DNA of 64,000 nt from Pyropia haitanensis (taxonomy: Eukaryota > Rhodophyta > Bangiophyceae > Bangiales > Bangiaceae). Both the position numbers and the translations under genes were made by a program. The notes under the pieces were generated by a model. It saw only the letters and a program-made list of their open reading frames with translations, ran no database searches and was not told where the DNA came from. Shown here in pieces: positions 32,677 through 44,700 of this stretch (position 1 is its first letter; each line of letters starts with the position of its first letter). The stretch lies in the NCBI GenBank assembly GCA_008729055.1, contig SDUX01000005.1, positions 1 through 64,000 of the forward strand, read 5' to 3'.

Positions 32677-33303
32677 TCAGAGATGAGTCTGGCGGCTAGA
32701 CGGGGATGCCTGCGACCGGGTGCTCACCGGTGAGTTATCCATGGAGCGGTAGCGTACGCCAGGCGCAAGACTGTCCTGGTACGCACACCTCTCCGTGAAT
32801 GTCGGCGGCCTCCCGTTCAAGATTGGCATGGTGCCAAACATCAAAGGAGAGTCAGGCTCGGCGCACGTACACGGCATACCTGCACCAAGTGGCGTGTCTC
32901 GAGGAGATTCCTCGTCCGCTGCGGTCTCAGCGTGATTGACGCCCACGTCAGGTACCGCACGTTCAGTCGTGGTCGCCAAACCGTCAATGTTATTCGTCGC
33001 GCCACCAGCAGACTCGGCGGCATCCAAACGCTCATTCCGGCGTGCACGTGCGGGCACGCCCGGCACCACGACGGGTATCGTGATGCCCCGGACGGCGGCA
33101 GCCCTAGATGCCGTCTGTTCCGCGTCGGAACTTCGCCGCTCGCCAGAGAGGCCGTCCGCAACCACCAAGGCTGTCACGGGCGGGTCGTCGTGCCAGTTCA
33201 CCTCCGCTGACGGCGCGGATGAAGGCAAGAAAGGGGCGCCCACGACACGCTGCTGCCGCGCATGCTTGGCGCCCACTGACGAGACCTCCCCGCTCGGCTC
33301 CAC
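32677..33303 (-). CDS. hypothetical - strand ORF of 208 aa
   Basis: The frame has balanced composition with hydrophilic, probably disordered sequence (RGITIPVVVPGVPARARRNE, ERCAYQDSLAPGVRYRSMDN). It sits 5' of the SET-like gene on the same strand, 130 bases away, and could be its upstream exon. No domain recognised. Confidence 0.3.
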   Translation of the reverse strand: MEPSGEVSSVGAKHARQQRVVGAPFLPSSAPSAEVNWHDDPPVTALVVADGLSGERRSSDAEQTASRAAAVRGITIPVVVPGVPARARRNERLDAAESAGGATNNIDGLATTTERAVPDVGVNHAETAADEESPRDTPLGAGMPCTCAEPDSPLMFGTMPILNGRPPTFTERCAYQDSLAPGVRYRSMDNSPVSTRSQASPSSRQTHL

Positions 33304-34739
33304 AGCGGTCGAGTGACGTTAGCTGCCATCCTCAGTATTGAGGGCCGAGTTGACCTCTCCATTGGCCGGCCGTCCCAGCGCCGAATGTTCACCCCTAGGT
33401 TGCATGGCTGAGGCCGCGGGGCTCGGTCCAGCTGTCCATGAGCTGACGTCGCCGGCAGCCCTCTTCATCACCAGCACGACCGCGGATCGTGATGGGCAGT
33501 TCAACCAAGAACCGGGGTCCCGTCGACCGTGGCAGCCCGCGCCTGCACCACAAAACAGTGACCCAGGCCCTTACGCCCCCGCGTACAAACACCGCGCCCA
33601 ACCCCCTGAAGCGCCTGATGCAGGCCGCGGGACGGGTAGGTCCCACGCGGCGACACGACCAGGTCCCTCGCCGTGGCGCGGAGGAGTCCCACGCCGTGGT
33701 GCGGACAAGTTCCACGCCTCGGCACGGACAGGTCCCACGCCGCGGCACAGGGGTTCACCCAGTCGGCCACACCCTCCGACCGACCTGCTGCTCGCTAGTA
33801 AGGTGCGCGTGGTCCTAACGCTTGGGAGAGCGCGCGCCCCCATCTGAAGTGCCCCACATATTGTTGCTCCTGGCGCCGGTCAACGTAGGCCCCGACAGGG
33901 GCCTCAAGGGCACATGGTGGTGCACCGGGCTTGGCGGGAACGTCCTCGGTCCGCTGCTGAAGAGAGCACCGCACCAACGACAGACGAGGACGTGACGGAA
34001 GCGGCATTGTAGCAAAGATGCGCACAACGCCGCCTTCCGCCAAAATGAATACCACAGAGCGTGTGACGCCCCAGGAGCGTCCGTAGAACGGGCAATGCAG
34101 CACGGGCCGACGCGCCACGGCGCAAGTGCACCGCACATGGTCCCAAGAAGCCCCCGTAGAGAGTATGCCACAGACCAAACGCCCATCGTCGCCAGCCGCG
34201 GAACGCGTGCCGAAGACGTTCGCTCAGCGCAGGACGCCCAAGCAGGCTGCGGCGCCAAAGTGTCACGGCCTGCGGGACAATGCAGCGCAATGGCAGCCCA
34301 CGTCCCATTCCAGCATGGCCGGAGCTCCTCGGTGGAATTTGATGCGGATGACCTGAGCAAGAAGCTTAATTGGGCACAAGAAGTTTCCGAAGGTAGTGAA
34401 GAGAAGTCGCCACAGACTCTTGGCCATGAGATGATAACACTCCGCCGTTGCGACCGAGCCACGCAGCCGTAGCGCGCGCGCACTACGCGTACGACGTCGG
34501 TGTTGCTGCCACCGCCCCCCAGGCTTGTTGGCTGCCTCTCCCAGTAGCATCCGCCTTTTCTGCCCTCACTTTCACCGGTCATCCTTCCGCCACCACTGGT
34601 CGCGCTGTCGCCATACCCGCCATCTCTGCCAGGCCCTGTCGCGACCGCTACAGACGGCCCCGCCCCGGCCGCCGAAGGCGCCGTCGCAGCTGCCACAAGC
34701 TGTTTGTCAGATGGCGGCGCAACGGCAGCACTCAGCGCG
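33304..34739. other. stretch without a recognised gene
   Basis: Contains GGTCCCACGCCGCGGCAC-like words repeated about six times at 33640-33750 (a short minisatellite of about 27 bp: CACGGCG, GGTCCCACG, GTGGCGCGGA). Otherwise no domain-bearing frame. Confidence 0.4.
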
Positions 34740-35440
34740 GACGTCTCTCTTTGCTGTAGTCGACGCCGCCGCCGTCGCTGGCTCCGTCGCAAGTGCAGGC
34801 ACCGGCCCCGCTTGTGTGGTTTCAGTTGCTGTCGCTGCCATGGCCGCCGTCCGCGCTGCCAAGGGCAAGTTGCATTCTGGAGGTACGGCCATTGCACCCG
34901 GTGCCGTACTTTTTTCACTCTCGTCTCCGCCGACGGCATCGCCGGCGGCGTCGCTGTCGCCGTCGTCGTCGTCGTCGCCGGCGCCGTCGCTGCGCCGTTG
35001 CCATCAGGAGATTTTTTTTGCTGGCGGCACGAGCACAGCAGGTGGCGTCCTCCTCTGCTCTCGCTCGTCCTGCTGGTGGCGGCGTCGCCGGCGGCGTCGC
35101 CAGCACTGACCAGGTCGGTGCGGTCCCTGTCGCTGTCTCTGCCAACGTCGCCATGACCGCTGCCACCGGCGTGTTGATTGCTCGCGGCCCGACTGCAGCA
35201 CCCGGTCTTTACTGTGTAGGGTGTCTCCCTTGCGGCTGCTACGTCTTCTTTCGCTTTTGCGGCAACAAGTCACGGAGGAGGTGCCTGTTGATGTCAGCGT
35301 GACCGCCACCGCTTTTGTTCGCGGGCATTTCTACGTGCCACGGCCGCCGCGACAGGCAGTGTGTCAAGCACTGTGGCTGTCGTGGCGTTCACCAATAAGC
35401 GCTGCCCCCGCTGTGACGGCGACGCGTACAAGTGCTGCTG
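34740..35440 (+). other. degenerate 150-bp modules coding beta-like segments
   Basis: Four consecutive segments (about 34769, 34920, 35065, 35221) read similar short modules, though in shifting frames: GGTAIAPGAVLF, AGGTSTAGGVLLC, ARGPTAAPGLYCVG and a weaker fourth. Each is preceded by an alternating V-x-V stretch (VPVAVSANVAMTAATGVLIA). A tandem beta-repeat protein that has suffered frameshifts is the simplest reading. The end (NKRCPRCDGDAYKCCCA) is cysteine-rich. Confidence 0.3.
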
Positions 35441-35527
35441 CGCTAGCTTGAATTTTTTTGCAAGCGTGCCAGTCTTTCCGGCTGTTCTTGGCGCTTGCTC
35501 TGGTCGACCGCCGCCGTTCTTGCAGCG

Positions 35528-36534
35528 ATGGCCCCCTCTTCCCCCCCTACGAGCCAGCCGCCAAGTGCCAGAGCTCAGCCTGATTGCCCGCCAGCTGACA
35601 TTGAGGGTGGTGGCACCGAAGGATCTGACGCTGGGGGGCCTCGCCCGCGTCGCACAGTACGAGTGGCCGACCTTGATAAGGTCTTGTCAGAGTTGAAGCG
35701 GCTGGGCCAGCATTGTGATGAGCTGGAGCGCGGGGTGGAGCAGTCTATGGCCACCGTTGCGTCATCGCGCCAGTCTTTGAATTGCATCCGTGCCCTGCAG
35801 CAAGTAGCCGTTCAAGAGCAGTACCCGCTCGGGCGCGTCCTTCAGCGTCGGCTCTCCACTCGCCTGATTGAACGCCTCCATCAGGTTTGAACCGGTCGCG
35901 GGATGGTGCTAGCTAGCGCGAGAGCAGAGCCAAGAACGTCCTCAAGCTGGACGCCGACGCTGACCGCCGGTCGATGGACGAGCTGGTAAAAATGCTCTGT
36001 TTGTCTTTCACGCTGCCTGGACCTGGGAGGCGCGAGCAAGCCTCTCGTCACGTCCAGATCTCATCCGCCACGCGTCTGTTGGACGCCTTGGGACTGTCAG
36101 AAAATCTGCGGCAGTGGGCCATGGCGCGGTCATTCACGAGGGTCAGTGATGGCTCGACGCCAGGGCGCGTCATTGCCGAGAGGTTTGACGATGACGACGG
36201 GACGTTGTGGTTCATATTTCAGCGGCAGGCGAATGGAGACGTGCGCGTGGCTCGTCGCGAAACGGAGGAGTTCGACATTCAGCGACGGCGGTTTGTTTAT
36301 GCTCTTCGGAACACCACAATATCTTCTGTCGAGTTGCCGGGGCTACCTGCAATGTGCCCTGCGTATCTGCGGTGGTGGCCCTCTACGGCAGCCGCGCTGA
36401 TGATTCAAGACGATGGACTTGCCTGCGGCCGCGTTTCCCTGTCCTTTCCTTGCTGCGTCATCGAGCTTGGCTCTGAAAAGGTTCTTCGGGTTCTTCAAGA
36501 AGAACAGGTCTGGCAGCAGTCTCCGTGCGACTGA
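35528..36534 (+). CDS. unrecognised gene in two frames
   Basis: ATG 35528 opens a frame with a proline-rich start, then a coiled coil (LDKVLSELKRLGQHCDELER), ending with TGA at 35888-35890. After a 40-85 base break a second frame runs from about 35923 or ATG 35974 to 36534 (ATRLLDALGLSENLRQWAMA, GTLWFIFQRQANGDVRVARR). Joining them would need a 38-base intron with donor CAG/GTTTGA, which is unusually short, or a frameshift. The sense and composition suggest one protein of about 320 residues. The family is unknown. Its strand is opposite to the transposase genes on either side. Confidence 0.4.
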
Positions 36535-36991
36535 TGCCAGTGGGACGACGCCAGGTGCCAGTGAACGGCCGTAGAGGGTCGATCAGTTTTTTAATTGCCG
36601 CAGCCGGAGAGCCACGGAGAGGTACTACGGAAGCGAGGCTGCGAGGGGATGGGGAGTCGCTTTTCGATTGACGGATTGACCTGAGAACGCAGTGGTTCAT
36701 GACCCAAAACCACTGCGGCTTGTAACTGGGTGTGACGAGGTCCGCTGCGCACGTATTTTTGAGGCATTTTGCGTCAGACACGTGCACGCGGCGCGCTGTA
36801 TGATCAATCAACTGATAGCATACCACCCCATGTTACTCATCATTGTCTCTCTCAGGCCAGGCACGCGCAGCTAATCACAAACTTCTTGTGCGACCCGACG
36901 TGCGCATCAGCTTCGTAGACATGCTGGATCCAGACAAGCCAAAGCGACAGCCAGGCGCACCATGCAGCCGATATGTGCACAGCGTGCTTGG
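36535..36991. other. spacer or decayed transposase end
   Basis: Lies 3' of the - strand transposase relic. Short protein-like pieces only. Confidence 0.3.
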
Positions 36992-38320
36992 TCAGTTGGC
37001 TGCAGGGCCCATCATGTTGCTCGTCTTGGCAACCTGAACATAATCACCTACAAAAACGCTGATGTCCGCCCAAACCCTGACAGTTGTCCCGTCCGCGCAG
37101 CGGCAGAGCCAGCCGTCGCGCGCACCTTGACGAAGATTCTCAGTGATGGCCTCAAGAACGCAGTCCGAGTCCACACCCGACGGGGTAACACTAATGGTGC
37201 CAGCTGCATGACTGCTGCACCGGTCACGGAACAACCAGGACGCGTAGGACATGTACACGCCGCCTAAGCTGACCTCCTTGCCGGCTTGGGTTCCAAACCC
37301 GTCCGAGTACACGCACAAACTCACGATAAGTTATGCCTTGTCACCCGTCCGGTCCCACATCTTCCGGCGGGTCGATGGCGCGTCAACGTCGACTTCTTGC
37401 GCCGGGTCTGCGGCTGCAGCGTCATCGCCACCCCCCGGGCCCGATGGCAGACCAGCAGAACCGACGCGGCGAAGTTCCAACACCTCCTCCACACCATTCC
37501 CAGTCGTGTGCCACGTCAAAAGCGGCAGAGACGCAGCGTTTCAGTGCCTGCAAACAAAGTATCCAGCAGTCTCAGGCTGGTTGACGACGTTGTCGCACTC
37601 GACAACAAAGTCACCAGCGTGCGCCACCTGGTCGCGTGGCAGTCCTGATTGCGATGCAGCAAAGAAGGCTCGTTTAATCTTGATGTTACTCAGCGACCGG
37701 CCGCCCGCAAAACTGGCGCTGACGTGGTTTCCCACGGAGAACTGCCTCCCCCCGAGGATGAACTGCCGCAAAAACCGCCCCGTCATCAGCACGGATGCCC
37801 GGTCCTGGAACATGGGAGAGTCAACAAACTCCGGGTGCAGCGACCTGTCCAGCTCGGTTTGCTCGTCAACCTTCTTAAACAACTCAAATGTCGCGTCAAA
37901 CAACAGATCACGACGCACGTGCTTGCTCGGAGCAATGTATCGTACGTTGAAGACTTTCCCAGTAGGCAAATGTCGCGTGGAAAGAGTTCGAGTTGGTAGC
38001 AGCCACGAGGCATGCACGACTGGCGAGATGTTGTATCGGATGGTGTTGGCGGCAGGAAGGGGTCCCGGTGACCTAATGTTCATCCCGGCGCGGACAACCT
38101 CGTACAGCTCCTCAGTACCACGGCATTGCCCTCGACGCAGCAGGTAAGCATCAAGGTGCTCCGCAACTTTGAACGGCATCGGTAGTGGTAGAACTGGCAG
38201 CTGCCCAATTGGCCCACGACGAGCACCAAGCGCGGGCTCCTCCACCAGCATGTTGCCCTCCGGCTCGCCACCAGCACTTGGTGACGCCATGAAGTACTCC
38301 GGCAACACGTCAGCTTCCAA
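36992..38320 (-). pseudogene. Tnp2/Plavaka-type transposase, second lineage
   Basis: One frame runs across this stretch, broken by TGA at 37541-37539 and TAA near 37331. The central motif YSDGFGTQAGKEVSLGGVY, with ISVTPSGVDSDCVLEAITEN and WADISVFVGDYVQVAKTSN, is the Tnp2-like core: an Asp-Gly start, a conserved S.GG.Y, a tp.G.d stretch and an Asp before the small-residue segment. The N-terminal part (FVDSPMFQDRASVLMTGRFL) is unlike the element at 51-55 kb, so this is a different lineage of the same broad group. The sequence ACTTTGTTTGCAG before the TGA could be a splice acceptor, so an intron might remove that stop. Terminal repeats were not found. Confidence 0.55.
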
Positions 38321-38373
38321 GGCAGTGGTGTTGCTCTCATGTCCGGTGCTTTTACCGCCTCCAAGCTGCTGGT

Positions 38374-39037
38374 CTATTGCTCAACGCTTACGTCCCCTAC
38401 AGAGTCTTCTGCTGCATTGAATGTATCGACTTCACGTTCTTCAGCCGAATCGCGACCACTTGGAGTGCTACAGGAGTCACACAGATCCGTGTCCGTCGTT
38501 CTGGCAGCCTCTTTGCTCCCGTCGTCGTCATCCGAGATATAACGTGACGAGACTACTGGTTCTTGCTCTGGAGGGGCGGCGCCTTGAGGCTCCCCATGTG
38601 TTCCGACCGCAGGTTGAGCAGCAGCCGACTCGTGCTGTCCAGCCGCACAACGCCGACGTAAAGCATCACAGGAGGCACGCCGAGACCTTCGGGCGGCGAG
38701 CTCCACGAACCTCCAACACCGCAAGCGCCCCATCGCGGGCCAGTAGGTTGGTTGGCTCCCTGTGGCCTACGGCCGCGTGCGTCGCAATAGGACGAACTCG
38801 TCTGCAGCCAGTGGGGGCAGCGCCAGAGCGACAGCGCTCAAGTGTTGCGTGTAGCCGGAAGGTAAAGTTGGGGTCAAGTCGGTGCTGCAGCCGGTCGGCG
38901 CTCTCCAGCAGTAGACCCCTGCAGGTGAGGCGACTGTCGAGACGGCTCTCGGGTGGAGGGGAGCGCCGGAACAGCAAGAGCACACGCTGGGTGCCGGCCA
39001 CCCCCTGCCCTCCTTGCCGCTGCCGCGACGGGGACAA
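38374..39037 (-). CDS. possible N-terminal exons upstream of transposase
   Basis: Two overlapping - strand frames, 38374-38733 (acidic, RYISDDDDGSKEAARTTDTD) and 38666-39037 (SRLTCRGLLLESADRLQHRL), lie 5' of the Tnp2-type relic. The acidic piece with a cysteine pair (DLCDSC) resembles the variable N-terminus of such transposases. Neither has a domain I can name. Confidence 0.25.
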
Positions 39038-39825
39038 CCGGCACGGGCGGCGGCGGCACGGTGGCGCACCCGACGCCTGCCGTTACCGAGGCGATGTCGC
39101 CCCGTTCCCCACCGCGTTCGTCGACGCGCTCCGCGGCGGCTTCGCGGCCGCGCTCGCCGCGCTGCGGCTACGGCCGTGGCAGGCGAGCGGCTGGGCGGCG
39201 CTCGAGCTACAACCGCCGCCGCCGCTACCGCCCTCAGTCGCCTGCCTTGCTCCACATGTCAATGCATCGAAGAGGGTACCAGAACCTCGCCGGGTCGTCC
39301 ATGTCGGATCCATAGTCAGCATGATGTGATGTGCACCGACCTGCCTCAGACGCGAGAAGTGCAGCAGCTGTCCCAGGCCATCGGCACGTTGCGCTCCGTG
39401 CCGATTCTTGTTGAAAGCAGGTCGGTGGTCGCAGTGGGTGATCGGCACGAAGTTTCGTGCCGAGAAGACGGTTTTATGCCAAATCGTCTTGCACAGGCGA
39501 TCCAAACAGAGTTCGGACTCTGATTGGCTCACGGTCCTTGTTAACAGGCCCCAGCGTGGGCCCGAAACCGGGGCGCTCACACCATGCAGTGGCCGCCCGC
39601 TCCTGTCGCGAAGCAAAAGGGGGCGGTCAGCCCATGACATCATCGAGCCGAGCGGGCGCCGAATGGTGGAAGACGCGGCTGTTCGTCACGCGCGCGTGCG
39701 CCTTGTGGTCGGTTCACCGGTACCGCATGGGTCCCACTCGGGCCGCAAAACAAGCGGCATGGACGGGGCGCTGCTAGCGACTGCGGCACAGTATCGGACA
39801 ATGCCTGCGGGCTACGCTGTATGGT
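39038..39825. other. stretch with one weak - strand frame
   Basis: A - strand frame at about 39300-39560 reads LCLDRLCKTIWHKTVFSARN and HHIMLTMDPTWTTRRGSG, of normal composition. No domain is recognised and the 39020-39200 part is CGC-rich. Confidence 0.25.
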
Positions 39826-40626
39826 CTATCTCTGCGTGTGAGGTTTCCACTTCTCCTCCGCCCAGACCTTTGCTCGGGCGACGGCATTCGCGCGCAAGTC
39901 TGCGCAGTTGTGCGGCGTTGGCGGCAGGCTGAGTTTTCGAGTTCGCCAGTCTGGCGACCTGCTCGCGAGGGCGCCGTCTGTGGCGACCGGGACGGATGCA
40001 AGGGCGATCAAGAGGATGTCGCTGTTGGTGGAAGTCGCTTCCGTGTCGCTGTACCTAACCGGCGGGGGGGAGAAGACGCCAACGCCCCCCACCGCGGAGC
40101 GGCTGGTCACTGTAGCATCCATTATCCTAGCGTCCGCCACGGCACCGACGTAGACGGCGCCAGCCATGCCGATGCCCGCCGCAAACCCCGCCCCCTATCG
40201 GCGGTGCCGGTTGCCTTGGAAGACGCCGGTAACAACGCGGACGACCGCGACGACGGGGCCAATTTTGTGCATCGTGGACAATATGTTGGCTCCTCCATTG
40301 TGGGTCGGCTGCCCACTCCCTCTCGTGCTTGCGAGAACGGTGCTATGTGCGGCCAAAAAGCGTGAGGTATTCGGGACATTGGAGCTGCTTCGTGAGACGC
40401 TGCTGCCAAGCGGCTGCTGGCATGTTTGAGTGGCAGGTATGTCTAGAGTGTTTAAGCGTTCGTGCTGCTCGCTTGGCGTGGGTAGCGGGGCTGGTGTGCT
40501 TGGGTCTGCGGGCGTGACGTATTCTGGCGCGATGGGGGGACTTTCCATCGTGCATTGATGTGAGGATATCATCACATGACACGATAACATACCGAGGCAC
40601 ATCGCGGGCCTCGGACGTGCAGACAT
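39826..40626 (-). pseudogene. hypothetical protein broken by one TAG
   Basis: A single - strand frame spans this stretch except for a TAG at 40195-40197. Before the stop it reads HKIGPVVAVVRVVTGVFQGN, after it GFAAGIGMAGAVYVGAVADA and TNSDILLIALASVPVATDGA. The hydrophobic stretches on either side of the stop could be membrane segments. No family recognised. Another frame just upstream (to 40756, TQTTAEELEINPGLTTPISH) may be its first exon. It adjoins the gypsy LTR at 40832. Confidence 0.35.
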
Positions 40627-40831
40627 GGGAAATAGGTGTTGTTAGTCCAGGATTGATCTCTAGCTCCTCAGCAGTTGTCTGAGTGCACCACTCAGGCGCG
40701 GCGCCCCCCGGCCAACCCATGCCCGTGTCTTCCACGTCTTTTGCTGCCTTCACCACGTCCGCGCTTTTTTTGCCGCGCTATCTGCGAGCCCAACGTCGCG
40801 CGCTCCCTCAACCTGTACATCCCCGTAGTAC

Positions 40832-41694
40832 TGTGAGGCACCACCCACACACGGGCAGCCCTCAACGTACTGGTGCCGGTGTCAGCAACCCGTGCAAGCC
40901 AATGAGGATGCCGGGCGCGGGGAAGGTGACGGGTGGGGTGACGGTGATAAGGGTGGGGAAGAGCATGGGCGTGACGTCGGTGAGGGTCGAGGGGGTCGAG
41001 GGTAAAGGACGTCTTTGTGTCTCTGTCTGTGGTGGTCCCCCCAAGGTCTTTACCGGTGGCGCCCACACTCACGCATTATATACCCCCAGGGGGGCACCCA
41101 GGGTGCCCCAAAGCATGCGATTGCCCGTCGTGCCGGTGGACGGCACCAAAGCTCTCAAAACAAAGCATGGGCTCTCAGAACAAAGCAAGCGTGGGCGTGT
41201 GCGCCCCAAGGCGCCCCACCAGAAAGCCCCAAACGGGGGGGGGACGGTGTGCGGCGCTCGTAGCGCCGCGCGGCTGGCCTCACGCGCCATTCGACCCGAA
41301 AAGCCTCACAGGCGTATAAGCAGACGCCAGTCTTCGAGTCGAATATCTCCCGTGGGTCAGCCAGTCTTGTCGCTCCCATTGGTCCACGGAAAGATTGTTC
41401 CGGCTTGCTGACGCGTCAGAGATGTGGCTCGTCTTTTGGTCCGTTAGTCCGTTGATCCGTTCGAGACTGTACCCGTCGGCAGATGAGTCAGGGTAGTGAC
41501 GGTTAGCCAATCCGCGGCTCCCGTGCTGACCGTCCGTTAGTAGTAGATTATCGGACGGACACCGCGGCATGCCCCAGATTACCTTGGAGTTGATGCGTCT
41601 TGGAACGAGTTGGCTGAGAAGGACAGGGAAGGAGATGCCCCAGTCCGTATCCCCTAGGCTCCAGTCTTGGGGATTTAAGGGGCATATCCTTACA
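40832..41694 (-). repeat. 3' LTR, 863 bp
   Basis: On the element strand it begins TGTAAGGATATGCCCC and ends GCCTCACA. A TATATAA promoter box lies at about 41077-41084. It is preceded by a polypurine tract. GAGCCACATCTCTGACGCGT and the TATA box are shared with the 5' LTR and, diverged, with the solo LTR at 22156. Confidence 0.9.
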
Positions 41695-41707
41695 CCTCCC
41701 CCCCTTA
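41695..41707 (-). promoter_or_regulatory. polypurine tract for plus-strand priming
   Basis: On the element strand AAGGGGGGAGG lies directly before the 3' LTR start TGTAAGG and overlaps the end of pol. This is the usual place for the RNase H-resistant primer. Confidence 0.8.
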
Positions 41708-44700
41708 GGACGCGCGTCGCAGGAAAGCGTCCAACACTTCAGGTGCGTTCGCAAGGTCTTGCTTGGTCAGCCAGGAGTTTTCGCTGACGTCACAGCCTTT
41801 CCACTTGACCAGGTACTGTAGTCGTCCACGGCGCTTTCGTGACCTTATGATGAAGTCGACATCGTACTCGACAGAACCGTCCGGAAATGCCACCAGAGGC
41901 GGAACGGGAGGAAGTCGGCCATACGGATCAGCGCGGTACGGCTTCAGCAAGCTCGCATGAAAGGCGCTGTGAACCTTGCGATCGAGCACCGCTTGGGGAA
42001 GATCCAGGCGGAACGTCACATCATTGATGCTCTCAGTGACGCGGTACGGTCCCGAGTACTTGGGCATCAGCTTGCGAGCGCCTTGAAAGGCATCAGGCAT
42101 AAGGTGTTTGGTACTTAGTAGCATCAGACCGTCCACGGCGATCTTGCAACGTCGGCGATGGCGATTTGCGTACGCCGAGCGCGCCTCATTTGCACTCTCG
42201 ATGGCTGAGATGGCAGTCTCTTGAGCATGTTGGAGACCGCTTAGCCAGTCAGACACTGCAGGCATGCTTGACTCTGAGTTTTCGAGGATGTCCATTGGTA
42301 CCGTCTTAGGTTCGAATCCGTAGTTCAGGAAGAAAGGGGAGTACGTTGTAACAGCATTTAGCGACCGGTTGTAGGCTACTTCGGCAGCAACCAGAAGAAG
42401 GTCCCAATCGCCTTGGTGATGGTTGACAAAGTTTCGCAGGATTTCTTCGATCTTCTTGTTCATGATCTCAGTTTGTCCGTCGGTTTGCGGGTGGTACGCT
42501 GAAGAGGCCTTGATCTTGACCTTGAGAATCTCCGTGAGCGACTGCCAGAAGTTGGAGAAGAAAATGCGGTCCCTGTCGCAGACAACATCAGCTGGAAGTC
42601 CGTGGTGTCGATAGACGTGATCGTGATAGAGCTGAGCTGCAACTGGCGCCGTACAGTCTGGCTTCATAGGGGCGAGGCGAATCATCTTGGAGAGGCGGTC
42701 GACAACGAAGTGAATCCCGTTGTGACCTCTTGGAGTCAGAGGAAGAGGCGTGACAAAGTCCATGGAGACACTTGCCCATCGTTGGCTCGGGGGGTCCCGG
42801 GGTTTGAGGTGACCCAGAGGTGAGTGGGTGCTAGCCTTGTTCCGCTGGCACAAATCACATGTTTGTACGTATCTTTGGATGTCTTTCCGCATTGTCTTCC
42901 AGTAGTACTTGGAGAAGATGGCCTTGGTTGTTTTTTTGACTCCCATGTGCCCTTGGCACGGGACATCATGGTAGTCGTGGAGTAGTCTTTGGCGTAGAGT
43001 ACCGACGGGGATACACGTACGGTCACCTCGTTTCAACAACCTCATGTGTAGCCGGTAGGGAGATACCGGGTCTTTGACTAGGTCGGTAAACTCGGGGTCC
43101 GCGTCGTACTCTTGTCTTAAGGTGGCAAGGTCTTGATCACTTTGGTTGATGGTCATGAGGTTGTTGATTTCAGTTTTCTTGCGGAGTTCTTCAATGGTCT
43201 TGGTCAGCACGTGACTAAGAAGGTCTTGATTGCGGGCGTGCTGGTCGGGAGCATCTTGTGGCTGCCTGGAAAGGGCATCAGCCACGGGGTTCGAAGTGCC
43301 CTTGATTGGGACAATCTTGAACTGGAACTGGTCCAGACAGTCCAGCCACTTGACTTGGCGATCGTTGAGCTTCTCTTGGGTGCTTAGGTATCTCAGGGAT
43401 TCATGGTCGGTGTGGACCTCAAAGGGTCTTCCGTAGAAATAGCAGCGCCAATTCCGGATAGCTTGTACGACTGCAAGCAATTCTCTCTCACGAATGCTGT
43501 AGCGCTGCTCGTGGATGTTGAAGGTTAACGACAAGTACGCCACTGGACGCCGTCCGCGTCCATCATCTTGCTCAAGGACTGCGCCCACAGCATACCCGCT
43601 GGCATGTGTAGACACGTAAATTGGGTATCTCTTGTCGAAAGGCCTTAGCACCGGTGCGCTTGTCGTTAGGTCCTGCAGCTGCTCAAAGGCTTTCTGGGCG
43701 TCGGGTGTCCACTCGAAGTCGACATTCCCAGTCAGCCTCGTCAGCGGCGTAGCTACAGCAGCCAATCCCTTGATGAATCTGCAATGGAAGTTGACCATAC
43801 CGAGGAAAGATTGTACATCCTTTTTGCTCCTCGGTGTTGCCCACGTAAGGATGGCTTGGACCTTGTAATCTTCCATAGAGAAGCCTTTCTCGGAGATGAC
43901 GTGGCCAAGGTAGTCCACAGTAGTTCGAGCGAACTGGCACTTGCTCAGCTTGGCGTAGAGCTTGTGTTCTCGTAATTTCTCGAGTGCTAATCGTAGGTGC
44001 TTGAGGTGATCGTCATAAATTTCGCTGCAGACTAGGATGTCGTCGAGGTAGACACAGATGCAGTCGTACAGATAGGGTCGGAAGACATCGTTCATTAGGT
44101 TCATGAAGACCGCGGGTGCATTTGTCAGACCAAAGTGTACGACGTTGCACTCATAGAATCCGTACTTGGTTCCAAACGCCGTCAAAGGTATTGTTTCTGG
44201 GTCAAGGCGAATCTGGTGATAGCCAGAGCGGAGGTCGATCTTTGTAAAGTACTTGGCCTTTCGCATTTGGTCAAAGATGTCGTCGATGCGTGGTAGTGGG
44301 TACGCGTTCTTGATAGTAGCCTTCTTCAGGGCCCTGTAGTCGATGCACATTTGCCAGCCACCGTCCTTCTTTGCCGCAAAGAGGACGAAAGAGCGCCACG
44401 ATGAGGTGCTTGGTTGGATGAATCCCTTCTTTATGAGGCCGGCCAGTTGAGTCTTGAGTTCTTCGAGCTCCCATTCGGCTGGTCGGTAAATTCCGCTACG
44501 ACGCGGTTGGGCGTCATCGGTCAGCTTGATGCTAAATTTGTGACTGCGCTCAGGAGGGAGTCCGTCGGAAAGCTCGTATAGAAAGACGTCAGCGTACTTT
44601 TTGAGAATCTCTTGAACTTCTTTCTTGTCTTCGCCTTGTCCCATCGTAATGGCGTTAATGTCGAAAGTGCTAGAGGGATCTACCGACTGCAGGTAGATGG

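Noticed and set aside
35885..35922. A 38-base intron joining the two frames of the 35.5-36.5 kb gene
   Set aside because: Too short for most spliceosomal introns, with a weak donor (GTTTGA). A frameshift or separate genes are equally likely, so the join is only mentioned.
38421..39329. A 302-residue + strand frame rich in Arg and Pro
   Set aside because: It lies opposite better-balanced - strand frames in a CGC-rich stretch and has no domain.
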